From: Alteromonas naphthalenivorans
Lineage (GTDB): Bacteria > Pseudomonadota > Gammaproteobacteria > Enterobacterales > Alteromonadaceae
DNA length: 64,000 nt
Direction: 5' to 3'
Assembly: GCF_000213655.1 (NCBI RefSeq)
Contig: NC_015554.1
Location: forward strand, 4,898,001-4,962,000
The stretch's first letter is position 1, and every line of letters starts with the position of its first letter. Shown piece by piece: positions 27,374 through 35,994 of the stretch. Below the pieces are notes generated by a model, which did not search any database, was not told where the DNA came from, and saw only the letters and a list, made by a program, of their open reading frames with translations. Made by a program: the position numbers and the translations under genes.

Positions 27374-27571
27374 CTATTTTTCTTCCTTGCTGTCATCTGA
27401 TGCGCCACCAGATCTAACCCACTGATCCACCTCATCTGCTTTAAACTTCCAAGGCCGACCAATTCTATGAGCTGGCATACTCTTTTTACTGATCCATGAG
27501 TACACAGTATCTTTGCTTACGCCAAGATATTCGGCTATTTCTTCAACAGATAACCAGCGGTCTGAATTCAC
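27374..27571 (-). CDS. Excisionase-type HTH protein heading the restriction operon
   Basis: This 65-residue protein is a winged helix-turn-helix of the HTH_17/excisionase type (WLSVEEIAEYLGVSKDTVYSWISKKSMPAHRIGRPWKFKADEVDQWV). A GTG start is used. Its stop lies one base before the hsdR start, so they are co-transcribed. It could be the local regulator of the restriction operon, delaying endonuclease synthesis after transfer, or a recombination directionality factor. No separate antitoxin-like partner is seen. Confidence 0.8.
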   Translation of the reverse strand: MNSDRWLSVEEIAEYLGVSKDTVYSWISKKSMPAHRIGRPWKFKADEVDQWVRSGGASDDSKEEK

Positions 27572-27586
27572 AAAAGGTACCTAACG

Positions 27587-27802
27587 TTATGAGCTTGAGG
27601 CTTTTGTAAAATAGTCACATATTCGCTCAGCAAAGTAAACTTGATTTGAGCCGAATAGAGAGGATTTAAAAGGATTAAAAAGAAATCCACTTTTACCTTG
27701 TCGGTGCACAACCAGTGCGCTAGCGGTATTGTCTGCCTTAGCCTTTAATCCTCGCCCAGCCCTTAGGTTGACTGGCGGTACACTGCAAGGCGACAAGCCC
27801 AC
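27587..27802 (-). other. Leader region of the restriction operon; no convincing gene
   Basis: The stretch between the DUF927 gene and the HTH gene contains a 71-codon open frame on the minus strand (MGLSPCSVPPVNLRAGRGLK...) but it has no ribosome site and no domain. It contains GC-rich stems and should hold the promoter of the HTH-hsdRMS-ham operon. I call it non-coding with low certainty. Confidence 0.4.
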
Positions 27803-27820
27803 ACAAGATTCATCGCCTTT

Positions 27821-29503
27821 TTAGTCATCCAAAATACTGCCTTTCACGCAGTACATGCGTGGGCGGGTGTTGTCGGGCAGGCTGACTTTGCGCTGTGGCC
27901 GATTACCATCGGGGACTAGGTAGCCTGCCGCCATCAGTGCTTTGGCAGCGCGATCTGGGCTTAGGCCTTCGGTGGCTTCACGCCAGCCAGTTGGGTAAAA
28001 CAGGTAAAGGGTTTGTGGGCCAGTAGTATCAAGCCAGCCCGCGCGTTGGCGTACTTGGCTGCTGTAACCGGTTTGTTTGGGCGTAAAGCGGCTTTCGCCA
28101 TGTTGCTCAATAAAACTGCGCACTTGGCGAATGGCTTGTTGATCTTCATTGGCGGCTACACCACCGCGAGCAAGTATCCATTGGTTAAGCTGGCTTAAAC
28201 AGGCGGCTTCGACACTTTGGGTTGGCCAATCGAGTACTTCGGCTTGAATGGCTAACAGGCCTGCGCTGGCCAGTAAGGCAAATTTTTCGGCTACTCGACG
28301 CACTTGGCCGTCAGCCTCGGATGGTAAGCTGGCTAAAAAACGTTGGCGTACGTTTTGGAAAACGGGTCGCACCTGCGCGCTGTGCTGCGTTAAATACCGT
28401 AACCAGTCCAAGGCCAAACTGCCGTAATGTTGGCGGCTTTGCTGTTTTAGGTGATCGGCTAAATCGGCGGCGTTCATACCATGACTCTGGTTAAACACGC
28501 CTATTTGCGCTCCAGCATCGGCACTGAGATCAATCACGCGCACTTGCTGCCCCGCTTTTACTCGCTTACCAATACTGGCAAGGTGGCTTTCAAGCGTCAC
28601 TTCGCCAGTGGATAAAAACACCAAACGCCAACGGGCGGGTAAGCGCATTTCACCGTATTTGCCTGCACGGGTTTTACCTTGGCCATTGGCAAGCATATAA
28701 GCGACATCGCCCGCCTCCTTGGGGTCAACTTCGCCCATTTCATCGAGCGCCAGTAAGGCATCGTTATGGGCTAACGCAGTGCCTTCTAAACCGTTGGCCG
28801 TGGCACGCCAACTGTGGCGCAGCTGATTAGGCTCGCCCCACACCGATAACGCCGGATACAGCGCTGCAGTTTTACCGGTACTACTGGCACCGTAGAGGTG
28901 TAAACCAAAACCATCCACCCCACACATATGCAACAAAGGCGCGGCCAGTGCAGCACAAACGCCAACAATTAATAGCGGGTTATCCAGACAATAACGGCCA
29001 ACGTGCTGCCGCCAACTGTCGCTACTGCCTTGTTGAATAAAGCCTTCTATCGGGTGCATGGTTTGCAGCACCATGCGCGGGTTGTTGCTGTGTTCGCTTG
29101 GGTAAAAGGTGAGGCGCGGATGCACATAAGCGTGGTGATGCCAGCCAATGCAGTTCACGCTAATGGCCTTTTGCGTGGCCAGTTCGCCCATTTGTTGAAT
29201 AAACAGCGAGAGCAACTGCCGCGCTTTGACACTGTTGCTTAGCCGCATGCCTCGGCTGAGTAGGATTCGGCGGTACTCGCTGCCGTCTCCGGCCAATAGT
29301 TCAGCGGGCATAGCCCAGTAGCGATGCCGATTGTCATCGTCTAACCAGTGCAATAAATAGCCGTAGTTGTCCCCTTGCGGATCGCGGGTGCGAGCAGCAA
29401 CTTGCAGCCAAGAGCAGATTTTGACTGGGCTATCTTGCCCTGCCGGTTGCATCACCAGCCAGTTTTGCGCGTTATAGGCAAAACCAGCCGGTAATGTTGG
29501 CAT
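27821..29503 (-). CDS. DUF927-domain protein (ATPase-like, island replication module)
   Basis: The ATG at 29503 has a GAGGTG sequence 9 bases before it and gives 560 residues; a start at 29590 would overlap alpA by 41 bases. The protein fits DUF927: an N-terminal domain beginning MPTLPAGFAYNAQNWLVMQ, a Walker A in HLYGASSTGKTAALYP (near residue 208) and an acidic Walker B-like segment LLALDEMGEVD. DUF927 proteins accompany primase-helicase genes in phages and islands. The C-terminal 100 residues are rich in Gln and Arg. It may help the island replicate or excise. This part of the island looks more G+C rich than its neighbours. Confidence 0.8.
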   Translation of the reverse strand: MPTLPAGFAYNAQNWLVMQPAGQDSPVKICSWLQVAARTRDPQGDNYGYLLHWLDDDNRHRYWAMPAELLAGDGSEYRRILLSRGMRLSNSVKARQLLSLFIQQMGELATQKAISVNCIGWHHHAYVHPRLTFYPSEHSNNPRMVLQTMHPIEGFIQQGSSDSWRQHVGRYCLDNPLLIVGVCAALAAPLLHMCGVDGFGLHLYGASSTGKTAALYPALSVWGEPNQLRHSWRATANGLEGTALAHNDALLALDEMGEVDPKEAGDVAYMLANGQGKTRAGKYGEMRLPARWRLVFLSTGEVTLESHLASIGKRVKAGQQVRVIDLSADAGAQIGVFNQSHGMNAADLADHLKQQSRQHYGSLALDWLRYLTQHSAQVRPVFQNVRQRFLASLPSEADGQVRRVAEKFALLASAGLLAIQAEVLDWPTQSVEAACLSQLNQWILARGGVAANEDQQAIRQVRSFIEQHGESRFTPKQTGYSSQVRQRAGWLDTTGPQTLYLFYPTGWREATEGLSPDRAAKALMAAGYLVPDGNRPQRKVSLPDNTRPRMYCVKGSILDD

Positions 29504-29549
29504 GTTGTTATTCACCTCATTGGCAGGTAACGGGTTTGATGCTGATGGT

Positions 29550-29792
29550 TTATCCACGGCCATAAGCAGCACCGATACGGCGGGTTTCAATCCACTGGTC
29601 GATATCGCTTTCTAACCAGCCCACGGCACGCGCACCAATGCGAATGGATCGGGGAAATTCACCATTGGCCATCAAGGCATAAATGGTGCTGCGGCCAAAG
29701 CCCGTTTTGGCCTTTACCTCGGGCAAGCGCAAAATCCGTTGCTGACGCGCTGGGTGTGTTGATGTGGTGGATGATTGTGTAGTTGGGTTCAT
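29550..29792 (-). CDS. alpA: AlpA-family regulator
   Basis: The start at 29792 has GAGGA 8 bases before it; the upstream GTG at 29807 overlaps that site. The 80-residue protein is an AlpA-type helix-turn-helix (RILRLPEVKAKTGFGRSTIYALMANGEFPRSIRIGARAVGWLESDIDQWIETRR). AlpA proteins turn on the integrase or excision genes of P4-like islands. It lies directly upstream of the DUF927 gene on the same strand. It may bind the TGGGGCA repeats just upstream. Confidence 0.9.
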   Translation of the reverse strand: MNPTTQSSTTSTHPARQQRILRLPEVKAKTGFGRSTIYALMANGEFPRSIRIGARAVGWLESDIDQWIETRRIGAAYGRG

Positions 29793-29830
29793 CGTTTGCT
29801 TCCTCACTGATCTGTTAAGTTCAGTTAGGA

Positions 29831-30129
29831 GTTTGCCCCGCTATTATTAAAGAGTTAAACGGACGCAGTAGGCAGATAAGTACTCAGATCGTGCAGCTTT
29901 CTGAGGGTACAAGTAGCTACTTGCCCCAGTTTGTAGATAGTGCCCCAAATAATAATTGTTCTGTGGGCAGGGTTGGTGCGTGGCTAAGTGGCGTGAACTA
30001 AGGCTTTGCCCAAACTGCCCCAAAAGCCCAAGGGATGAGCGAAGTGTTAAAACACATGGAGTATGAGGCAAAGCATAAAGTGAAACTAAAACTTCTTTAT
30101 CTGCTGAAAAATGAAAATATAGTTTCACT
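29831..30129. repeat. TGGGGCA repeats and an inverted repeat upstream of alpA
   Basis: On the minus strand TGGGGCA-like units are centred near 29836, 29934, 29945 and 30019. TGGGGCA recurs on the plus strand at 15238 and 15304. In addition AGTGAAACTA (30079-30088) pairs with TAGTTTCACT (30120-30129) across 31 bases, just after the hipA stop. An open frame here (29847-30128) is not supported as a gene. Confidence 0.45.
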
Positions 30130-30135
30130 GACTCA

Positions 30136-31386
30136 TTAAACGTTAAACGCTGATTGTTTCATGGCTTGCTCCGCTCGGCTGATCCCTAGCCGCTTAGCAA
30201 CGGTTTGCCATTGCTTAACCGCCATTAATACTTCATCGTAAATTTGCGTGGCTTGGGTTTGCGAAAGTCTGAAGAAGTCTTTCACATCAAAGGCTAGCTG
30301 GTAGTCTAAAGCGTTGTCTGCATCGGTAATATTCAGATGCAGGCCATGCTTACCCACTATCGGGTTTAAATCATAAGCGGGTGATAACTTCCAGCCATTC
30401 TTTGTTAATAAAAACCCATGGTTACGCAGGTGATAATCCGTGTTGGACACCGCAATATTAAACACGATTCGACGCCATAACTGAGCTAAATCGGCTGCGG
30501 TTTGTGCACCAGAATTGGAAATAAATTCAGCAATCTCTAAGTAGCTAGCACCTTGAGATTGTTCACCATCATAGTATTGAAGCTGTGTCATGGCCGATGA
30601 AAAATGCAGCCGCTTTTCACCGTCGCGGTCAAACCGTTTGGTTAAAAAGGTATGGTGCTGTGACGAAAATTGCTTGATCTCACTTGGAAACATGTGAACA
30701 CCTGCCGCAAGAGCCAATTCATAACAGACCATCTCCCATGCGCCCACGTCATGGGTATCATTTAGATTGGGAAACTTGGCAATCCACAAGTGGCCTTGTT
30801 CATCTGTGACACAAGCCTTGGGCCTTGCACCACCTAATGATGAGCCTGGAGAAATCAGCATTTTCAACCAGCGGTAATACTCGTCACTGTCGATGTTATC
30901 GTCTTTTTCAATCTGCATTGCTGCGTGCTCTAGCTCTCGCAAAGAAGCCATTGGTGGCGCAGCAAACTCAGAGTTGCCGTCCAAAAAAGCATCCGAGCCT
31001 ACTCGCTTAAATCGAATCCCCCCCATCCGATAAGAGTCATGTACGCCCAGCAGGTAATCCAATTCGTTTAATCGACTTGTTGCTCGAATGCCTTTGCGCG
31101 CCTCAATCGCCGCACGCCGCTGCATTAAAATACGCCCCCATCTATCAGGCGATGAATCAAGAAATGCGCGAAAGTTTTTATCGGCTTCATCGTTATAGAG
31201 TTCACCGGAGTGAAGCGTTAGGATTGGATCAATTTGCAAGCGATAGGCTGAGGTTAAAAATGCTTTATCGTAGGCAAAACTAAATACGCCACCTCGGCTT
31301 GAATCACTGTGAGCAAGCAGCCCAATTAGCAAAGGCGCTTCAATTGGCTGCCAGTCGGCATAGACTTCGACGATTTCACGGCTCAT
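30136..31386 (-). CDS. HipA-like serine/threonine kinase toxin (first hip pair)
   Basis: The 416-residue protein has the HipA fold: the phosphate-binding loop in SPGSSLGGARPKACV (near residue 187), the catalytic ISNTDYHLRNHGFLL pattern (N-x-D-x-H-x-x-N), and YDLNPIVGKHGLHLNI. HipA toxins phosphorylate glutamyl-tRNA synthetase or relatives and drive growth arrest. The ATG overlaps the antitoxin stop by four bases. It has no detectable similarity by eye to the second HipA of this island except at the motifs, so they come from different subfamilies. Confidence 0.88.
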   Translation of the reverse strand: MSREIVEVYADWQPIEAPLLIGLLAHSDSSRGGVFSFAYDKAFLTSAYRLQIDPILTLHSGELYNDEADKNFRAFLDSSPDRWGRILMQRRAAIEARKGIRATSRLNELDYLLGVHDSYRMGGIRFKRVGSDAFLDGNSEFAAPPMASLRELEHAAMQIEKDDNIDSDEYYRWLKMLISPGSSLGGARPKACVTDEQGHLWIAKFPNLNDTHDVGAWEMVCYELALAAGVHMFPSEIKQFSSQHHTFLTKRFDRDGEKRLHFSSAMTQLQYYDGEQSQGASYLEIAEFISNSGAQTAADLAQLWRRIVFNIAVSNTDYHLRNHGFLLTKNGWKLSPAYDLNPIVGKHGLHLNITDADNALDYQLAFDVKDFFRLSQTQATQIYDEVLMAVKQWQTVAKRLGISRAEQAMKQSAFNV

Positions 31387-31688
31387 TTTGAACCTTCCAG
31401 CAATTTTATGTTTTGCAGCTTGATACCCACTTCATCATGAGCGGCCATTTCTGCAAAGTTGCTTTCCATGCCAAGAACAGCCATCACTTTTAAGTAAGTG
31501 CCTATGGCAACGCCCGGATCACCGGCGAAGACTTTATTCACGGTTTTATGATCAAAACCAGTACGTTCACACAGTAGCTTTTTTGTAAAACCACGTCGTT
31601 TCATCGCCAACAGCAAGTCTTCACCAAAATGCCTCAGGATTTTGCGCTGCTTTGGAAACAGTACATTGTGTAAGTCACGCTTAGCCAT
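31383..31688 (-). CDS. HipB-like antitoxin, XRE-type HTH (first hip pair)
   Basis: The start at 31688 (MAKRDLHNVL) gives 101 residues; an upstream in-frame ATG at 31700 lacks support. A helix-turn-helix lies at about residues 27-70 (MKRRGFTKKLLCERTGFDHKTVNKVFAGDPGVAIGTYLKVMAVLG). The stop overlaps hipA by four bases (ATGA). Four GGACTATATTCCCA-like repeats are found just upstream, where an autorepressing HipB would bind. Confidence 0.85.
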   Translation of the reverse strand: MAKRDLHNVLFPKQRKILRHFGEDLLLAMKRRGFTKKLLCERTGFDHKTVNKVFAGDPGVAIGTYLKVMAVLGMESNFAEMAAHDEVGIKLQNIKLLEGSK

Positions 31689-31702
31689 ATCACCAACCAA
31701 AG

Positions 31703-31828
31703 GGACTATATTCCCACTATTTAACCGTTAATGGGAATATAGTCCAACTTTGAATCCCAAGCAACTCCAACAATTTATATGTAGGACTATATTCCTACTT
31801 TACTCAATATAATTGGATTTATATCCCA
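31703..31828. promoter_or_regulatory. Four operator repeats of the first hip pair
   Basis: GGACTATATTCCCA (31703-31716) and its inverse TGGGAATATAGTCC (31732-31745) form a 14-bp inverted repeat. A third copy, GGACTATATTCCTA, is at 31784-31797, and a weaker fourth, GGATTTATATCCCA, at 31815-31828. They lie upstream of the HipB start. Confidence 0.75.
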
Positions 31829-31895
31829 CCTTTAGGTTTAGCTTGCGCGTTGGTCAAGGCGATGAAATGGATCCCTGAATGCCAAAGGTTGCGGA

Positions 31896-31955
31896 TTACA
31901 CTTTTATGCGCATAAAAATGTATAATTCCACACTTTTCTGCGCGTTAAAGTGTAG
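31896..31955. promoter_or_regulatory. Paired palindromes upstream of the AAA_14 gene
   Basis: Two imperfect palindromes share the form CACTTTT-n-TGCGC-n-TTAAAGTG: one centred near 31909 (CACTTTTATGCGCATAAAAA), one near 31942 (CACTTTTCTGCGCGTTAAAG). The distance of about 32 bases is three helical turns. A TATACT-like -10 box begins at about 31965. Confidence 0.6.
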
Positions 31956-31999
31956 ACTGAGTTATACTACAGGCAGTTAACAGTCTTAATTGGCGGGAA

Positions 32000-33334
32000 A
32001 TGACAATGCAGCGCAACTTACTCAACGCCCTAATAGCATGGAAAAATCAACCGGTGCGCAAGCCATTATTGATCGATGGTGCAAGACAAACAGGTAAAAC
32101 CTATCTGCTACAAGAGATATTTGGGAACACCTTTGCCAACATCCTTCGTATCGACTTCCTTGAAAACCCTGCTTACAAAGAAGCGTTCGATGGCTCTCTG
32201 TCACCTGACGAGCTAGTAATGAACATTGAGTTGTTAACCAACCAAGCGTTCAACCCAGAAACCGATCTGCTGATATTAGATGAAATTGGCGAATGTGAAC
32301 GTGCCGTTACCTCACTAAAGTACTTTGCTGAAAAAGCACCGTCCTATTTTGTCGCTGCCAGCGGCTCGAATATTGGTTTGCTCAACACCTTCCCTGTGGG
32401 CAAGGTAGAACAATACAATTTACGACCACTGACCTTCCAAGAATTTATTTACGCATCCAACGAGCAAGCGCTGATCAAAGCGTTTGATAGTCAAGCAAGC
32501 ACACCGGCAGTACACACCAAATTGATGGACAAACTCACTGACTACTTTTTTACTGGTGGTATGCCGGAAGCCGTTTCTGCTTGGTATCAGTATAAGGATT
32601 CAAGCATTCTAGAGCGTGTTGAAAAAGTCACAAAAATTCATGCCTATTTAGTGGAAGGTTATCGCCGCGATTTTGGTAAGTACGCGGGCAAGGTCGACGC
32701 CACACTGATTGAATCGGTATTTAATAGCATTCCAGCCCAGCTATCACTTGTCAGCGATGAGTCGGTTAAACGCTTTAAATTTAAGCATGTGCATGAACGT
32801 AAATCTCGTTATAGCGATTTTGAAACCGCGATCCATTGGCTTAACTGCTGCCGCTTAGCTTTGCCAAACTACCCTATTGAAGGATTGCCGAAATCTCCGT
32901 TAGCGGCCTATAAAAAAGAAAATATGGTGAAACTGTTTCTGTTTGATGTGGGCCTGCTTAATCATATGCTCGGCAGCAGTTATAAAGAAATTAAGCAACA
33001 AAACTATGATCTCTCTGTTTATAACTACAGAGGCTATGTGGCTGAAAACTTTGTGCAACAAGAGCTCACTGCCATTGGCGTTGACCCAAGCTATTCATGG
33101 AATGACGCCCGCGCCGAAATCGAATTTATTTTGGCGACCGATGAAGGCGATATCGTCCCTGTGGAGGTCAAAAGTGGTAAACGTACAAGAGCAAAATCGT
33201 TGGCATCCTACGTTGAAAAATGTACTCCAAGTAAAACCTTTAAGTTAACGGGTACACAAGGCTCATCCGCATTAGAGCAAACCAATATCGTGATGCCTTT
33301 GTATTTCACGCAGTATTTACCACAGAGATGGTAA
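32000..33334 (+). CDS. AAA_14/DUF4143 ATPase
   Basis: The 444-residue protein has an N-terminal AAA+ domain with Walker A in LIDGARQTGKTYLLQE (near residue 30), Walker B in DLLILDEIGECE and a sensor-like VAASGSNIGLL. The C-terminal DUF4143 domain includes YRGYVAENFVQQEL and a nuclease-like AEIEFILATDEGDIVPVEVKSGK. An ATG two codons downstream (32006) is also possible. These proteins are common in islands and pathogenic gene clusters; a role in DNA-linked defence or in toxin-antitoxin-like regulation has been proposed, without firm evidence. It is the only plus-strand gene in this part of the island and has its own operator-like promoter. Confidence 0.88.
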   Translation: MTMQRNLLNALIAWKNQPVRKPLLIDGARQTGKTYLLQEIFGNTFANILRIDFLENPAYKEAFDGSLSPDELVMNIELLTNQAFNPETDLLILDEIGECERAVTSLKYFAEKAPSYFVAASGSNIGLLNTFPVGKVEQYNLRPLTFQEFIYASNEQALIKAFDSQASTPAVHTKLMDKLTDYFFTGGMPEAVSAWYQYKDSSILERVEKVTKIHAYLVEGYRRDFGKYAGKVDATLIESVFNSIPAQLSLVSDESVKRFKFKHVHERKSRYSDFETAIHWLNCCRLALPNYPIEGLPKSPLAAYKKENMVKLFLFDVGLLNHMLGSSYKEIKQQNYDLSVYNYRGYVAENFVQQELTAIGVDPSYSWNDARAEIEFILATDEGDIVPVEVKSGKRTRAKSLASYVEKCTPSKTFKLTGTQGSSALEQTNIVMPLYFTQYLPQRW

Positions 33335-33477
33335 AAGCGCGTTGCTTAGACCCCGAGGTCTACACAAAGTGACTTCATAGGTAACAATTTGTAGACCTTT
33401 GGTGGGCTTACAACCTTTCAACCAACCCTCAATCGGTTTTTTGCTAACGTCATTTGGCCAGCCTATCGCCTCATCGT

Positions 33478-34596
33478 TTAAAGCAAATCACTCAAGCGAT
33501 TTAACAGTGCTTTACGGCTATTATTCGCCACAACAAAGCGCTTAAAACGTTGTTCAAACGCCGCTTCATCCGCTTTGAACTGATAGGCCTCAAACAGCTG
33601 ATGCAGATAGCTTGATGCCGCATCGTAACCACTGGCGCAAGTGCGATCCGCTTGCTCTTGTGCTTGCTGCCAGTAGTGCTCATGTTGATTGTAGATATCC
33701 GTCAACGCTTTTTCTTTTTCCGCTTTTTCGATAGCTAATTTTTTTGCGAGTGCTGCGGCTTGCTCTTGCTGTAATTGACTTTGCGCTTGCTCAATGAAAG
33801 GAGAAATGACGGCGGAGGTTAACCAGTATTGATAGATCTCGTCTGTGTTGACAGGTTCTTTTCGCGTCAGCGCTAAGGCTTGGTGTCGGGTTAGCTGGCC
33901 TTGCTCAAACAGCGTGCGTAAAAGCGTGTCTTTCTCTGCTTGCGAGAGATTATGGAGCCACGAATCAAACTGAAATTGGGTTTGTTTGGCTAGGTGACTG
34001 GGTTGCTCCTTCAGCACCATGGCCAGAGCCTTAACTAATGCTAAGGGAATATCATACAGCGCTGCAAACGCCTGCTCCTCTTCACTGAAGTGCTCAAAAT
34101 CGAATTGAATTAACGGCACTCGCTCAACGTCATCATTAAAATCAAACATTTTGAGCCACATAAAGTACACAAGGCGCCAATCCCCTTGCATTAACCCGCT
34201 GCGTAACCCAGCTAAATGCTGGAAAAAGTCGTCAGCATGCTCATCGTCAAAATACTCATCATACTCCTCAAGGGAAAAAATCAGCAACTGCCACTCATCG
34301 TTTTCGTGAATATGAAGTCCATCACTTGAAAAGCCAAGTAACGCATCTGGAAGCGTTCCTGCTGGTAGCTTGATGTATACATCGATTGAGCCCCAATCGG
34401 CATAGTAAAAACCGATATCAAAGTATTTTAACATCAGCTCAAAAGGCTCGGCCTTTAGATCACTGTAGGTGTAATACACCTGAAAGGACGTAGCGCTGAT
34501 CTCGGCACGGCTTGAAATGGCCCTGAGTGCTTGACGTGCTTTAGCATCTAAATACCCATCCAGACGCTCAAATTTATAGTATTGATATTCGCTCAC
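33478..34596 (-). CDS. Conserved-looking island protein of unknown function
   Basis: The 372-residue protein has an N-terminal globular region (YQYYKFERLDGYLDAKARQALRAISSRAEISATSFQVYYTYSDL, then YYADWGSIDVYIKLP), an acidic stretch (EEYDEYFDDEHADDFF), and a helical C-terminal half with a Gln/Ala/Lys-rich coiled coil (about 265-315) ending in a basic FVVANNSRKALLNRLSDLL. The N-terminus resembles proteins encoded beside SWIM zinc-finger genes in other bacteria, but no SWIM gene is present here. The preceding 140 bases hold no gene. Confidence 0.65.
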   Translation of the reverse strand: MSEYQYYKFERLDGYLDAKARQALRAISSRAEISATSFQVYYTYSDLKAEPFELMLKYFDIGFYYADWGSIDVYIKLPAGTLPDALLGFSSDGLHIHENDEWQLLIFSLEEYDEYFDDEHADDFFQHLAGLRSGLMQGDWRLVYFMWLKMFDFNDDVERVPLIQFDFEHFSEEEQAFAALYDIPLALVKALAMVLKEQPSHLAKQTQFQFDSWLHNLSQAEKDTLLRTLFEQGQLTRHQALALTRKEPVNTDEIYQYWLTSAVISPFIEQAQSQLQQEQAAALAKKLAIEKAEKEKALTDIYNQHEHYWQQAQEQADRTCASGYDAASSYLHQLFEAYQFKADEAAFEQRFKRFVVANNSRKALLNRLSDLL

Positions 34597-34644
34597 GATG
34601 ACCTTGCTATCTATTTATTGTGAATTGAAAAGTTTGTTTTACTT

Positions 34645-35994
34645 TCATTGAAAAAGCGCTGCATTTTCTTGTTTGCGCTGCTCCAATGTCTTAGCAATCG
34701 CAGACACTGTTGTTTTACTGATCTCTAGCTGCGTCGCAAGATAAGCAAATTGGCTGATGGCTTCTGCAACTTCTTCAATGACTTGCCTTGCATCATGCCA
34801 ACTCCCATAGCCCGCACTGGTCGCTAGTTTTTGCATCACCTTAAGCGGTGGCGCTTTACCATAACCTCCGAACACAGTGGCGTGTTCGTTGAATGGATGT
34901 GGGCTGTAAGTCACATCGTAAAAAGGGGCAGGATCCCATTGACCGTCATCCGCTTGCAAAAACGCCCAGTTTTTACTGTGGTCGTCTTGATTAGACGACA
35001 GCAGATTAAAAATGGCGCGGCGAAATTGCAGTTGTCCAGCCGCTGGCGATTTACACAACTGACGGCTGGCTTTAATTAAATCAATGTAATCTAAACTTGG
35101 CGTTCGAAAGTCTGCATCCATTAGCCCGCAAGCGCTGTGCATATGCAGGCGACCTGAACTGCGATTACTGCCTAAATCGGCCTGTTCAGTGACATAATCA
35201 AAACGCTTAAGCGCTAACCAGGCAGGCGCACCGCTGGTAGGTGGTGCTTCAATGAGTTGCCATTGCGGCGGTTGACACTTAGCAAGTTCTGCCATTTGTA
35301 AATAAACTGCCTCGCACAAACCTTCTTCATGCCCGAGCGCGAGATTTTTAGAAGTAAATTTAATCAGCCAAGCCTCATCTCCAAGCTGAGCGAAGGTTCG
35401 ACAATACTGAGTTTCCCCAGCAGGCATATAAATTTGTGCCTTAGGCCTTGCCCCACCCGAACTACCTCCGGCGACTAATGCGGCCAACACCTGTTGAGTA
35501 TGCCCATCTAACTCATCGTGATTATCATCCATATAATCTGACATCGAAGAATCGAACAGCGTTTGTGCTTCTAAGCCTAACGTCGCTAAATCAATATCCG
35601 CGTGCGTGGTGGCTGAAAACTCAGACACCGGAGAAAAAGACAATGCTCCCATGCCTTTATCACCGACAAAGGCCAGTCTATCCATCGCCGTTAATTGATT
35701 AGGTAGGATGCCCTTTTGCCGGAAAATACGATCTTGTAACAGCATGCCCCAGCCATCGGGTAAACAATCTCCAAATACGCCATGTACACCTTGGTGCGGC
35801 GCTTTAGGAGCGACTTGAACTTGCGCGTTCGCATGCAAGGTAAAAGGTGATAAGTTGCCAAACTGCTGCAAGTAGCTGTCTGCATACTGGAAAAAAACGC
35901 CTTGCCGATTCTGCGCCAAGACCCCTACTGCAACCTGCTCACCTGAACTTAAGGTGCGAGTCACGGCGAGTTTTTGAATGGGTTTAAAACTCAT
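34645..35994 (-). CDS. HipA-like kinase toxin (second hip pair)
   Basis: The 449-residue protein has the HipA motifs: phosphate-binding loop in VAGGSSGGARPKAQIYM (near residue 155), the catalytic LLSSNQDDHSKNWAFLQ and YDVTYSPHPFNEH. The N-terminal HipA_N region includes GDCLPDGWGMLL, where HipA homologues carry the conserved DGWG. Its ATG overlaps the antitoxin stop by 11 bases. It differs strongly from the first HipA of the island; both look intact. The C-terminus (SKTTVSAIAKTLEQRKQENAALFQ) is helical. It probably phosphorylates a tRNA synthetase, as in known family members. Confidence 0.88.
   Translation of the reverse strand: MSFKPIQKLAVTRTLSSGEQVAVGVLAQNRQGVFFQYADSYLQQFGNLSPFTLHANAQVQVAPKAPHQGVHGVFGDCLPDGWGMLLQDRIFRQKGILPNQLTAMDRLAFVGDKGMGALSFSPVSEFSATTHADIDLATLGLEAQTLFDSSMSDYMDDNHDELDGHTQQVLAALVAGGSSGGARPKAQIYMPAGETQYCRTFAQLGDEAWLIKFTSKNLALGHEEGLCEAVYLQMAELAKCQPPQWQLIEAPPTSGAPAWLALKRFDYVTEQADLGSNRSSGRLHMHSACGLMDADFRTPSLDYIDLIKASRQLCKSPAAGQLQFRRAIFNLLSSNQDDHSKNWAFLQADDGQWDPAPFYDVTYSPHPFNEHATVFGGYGKAPPLKVMQKLATSAGYGSWHDARQVIEEVAEAISQFAYLATQLEISKTTVSAIAKTLEQRKQENAALFQ

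Noticed and set aside
27587..27802. 71-codon open frame between DUF927 and HTH genes
   Set aside because: No ribosome site or domain; more likely the leader of the restriction operon. Kept as a non-coding feature with low confidence.
29847..30128. 93-codon open frame upstream of alpA
   Set aside because: No ribosome site, odd composition, and it overlaps repeats and an inverted repeat; probably chance.
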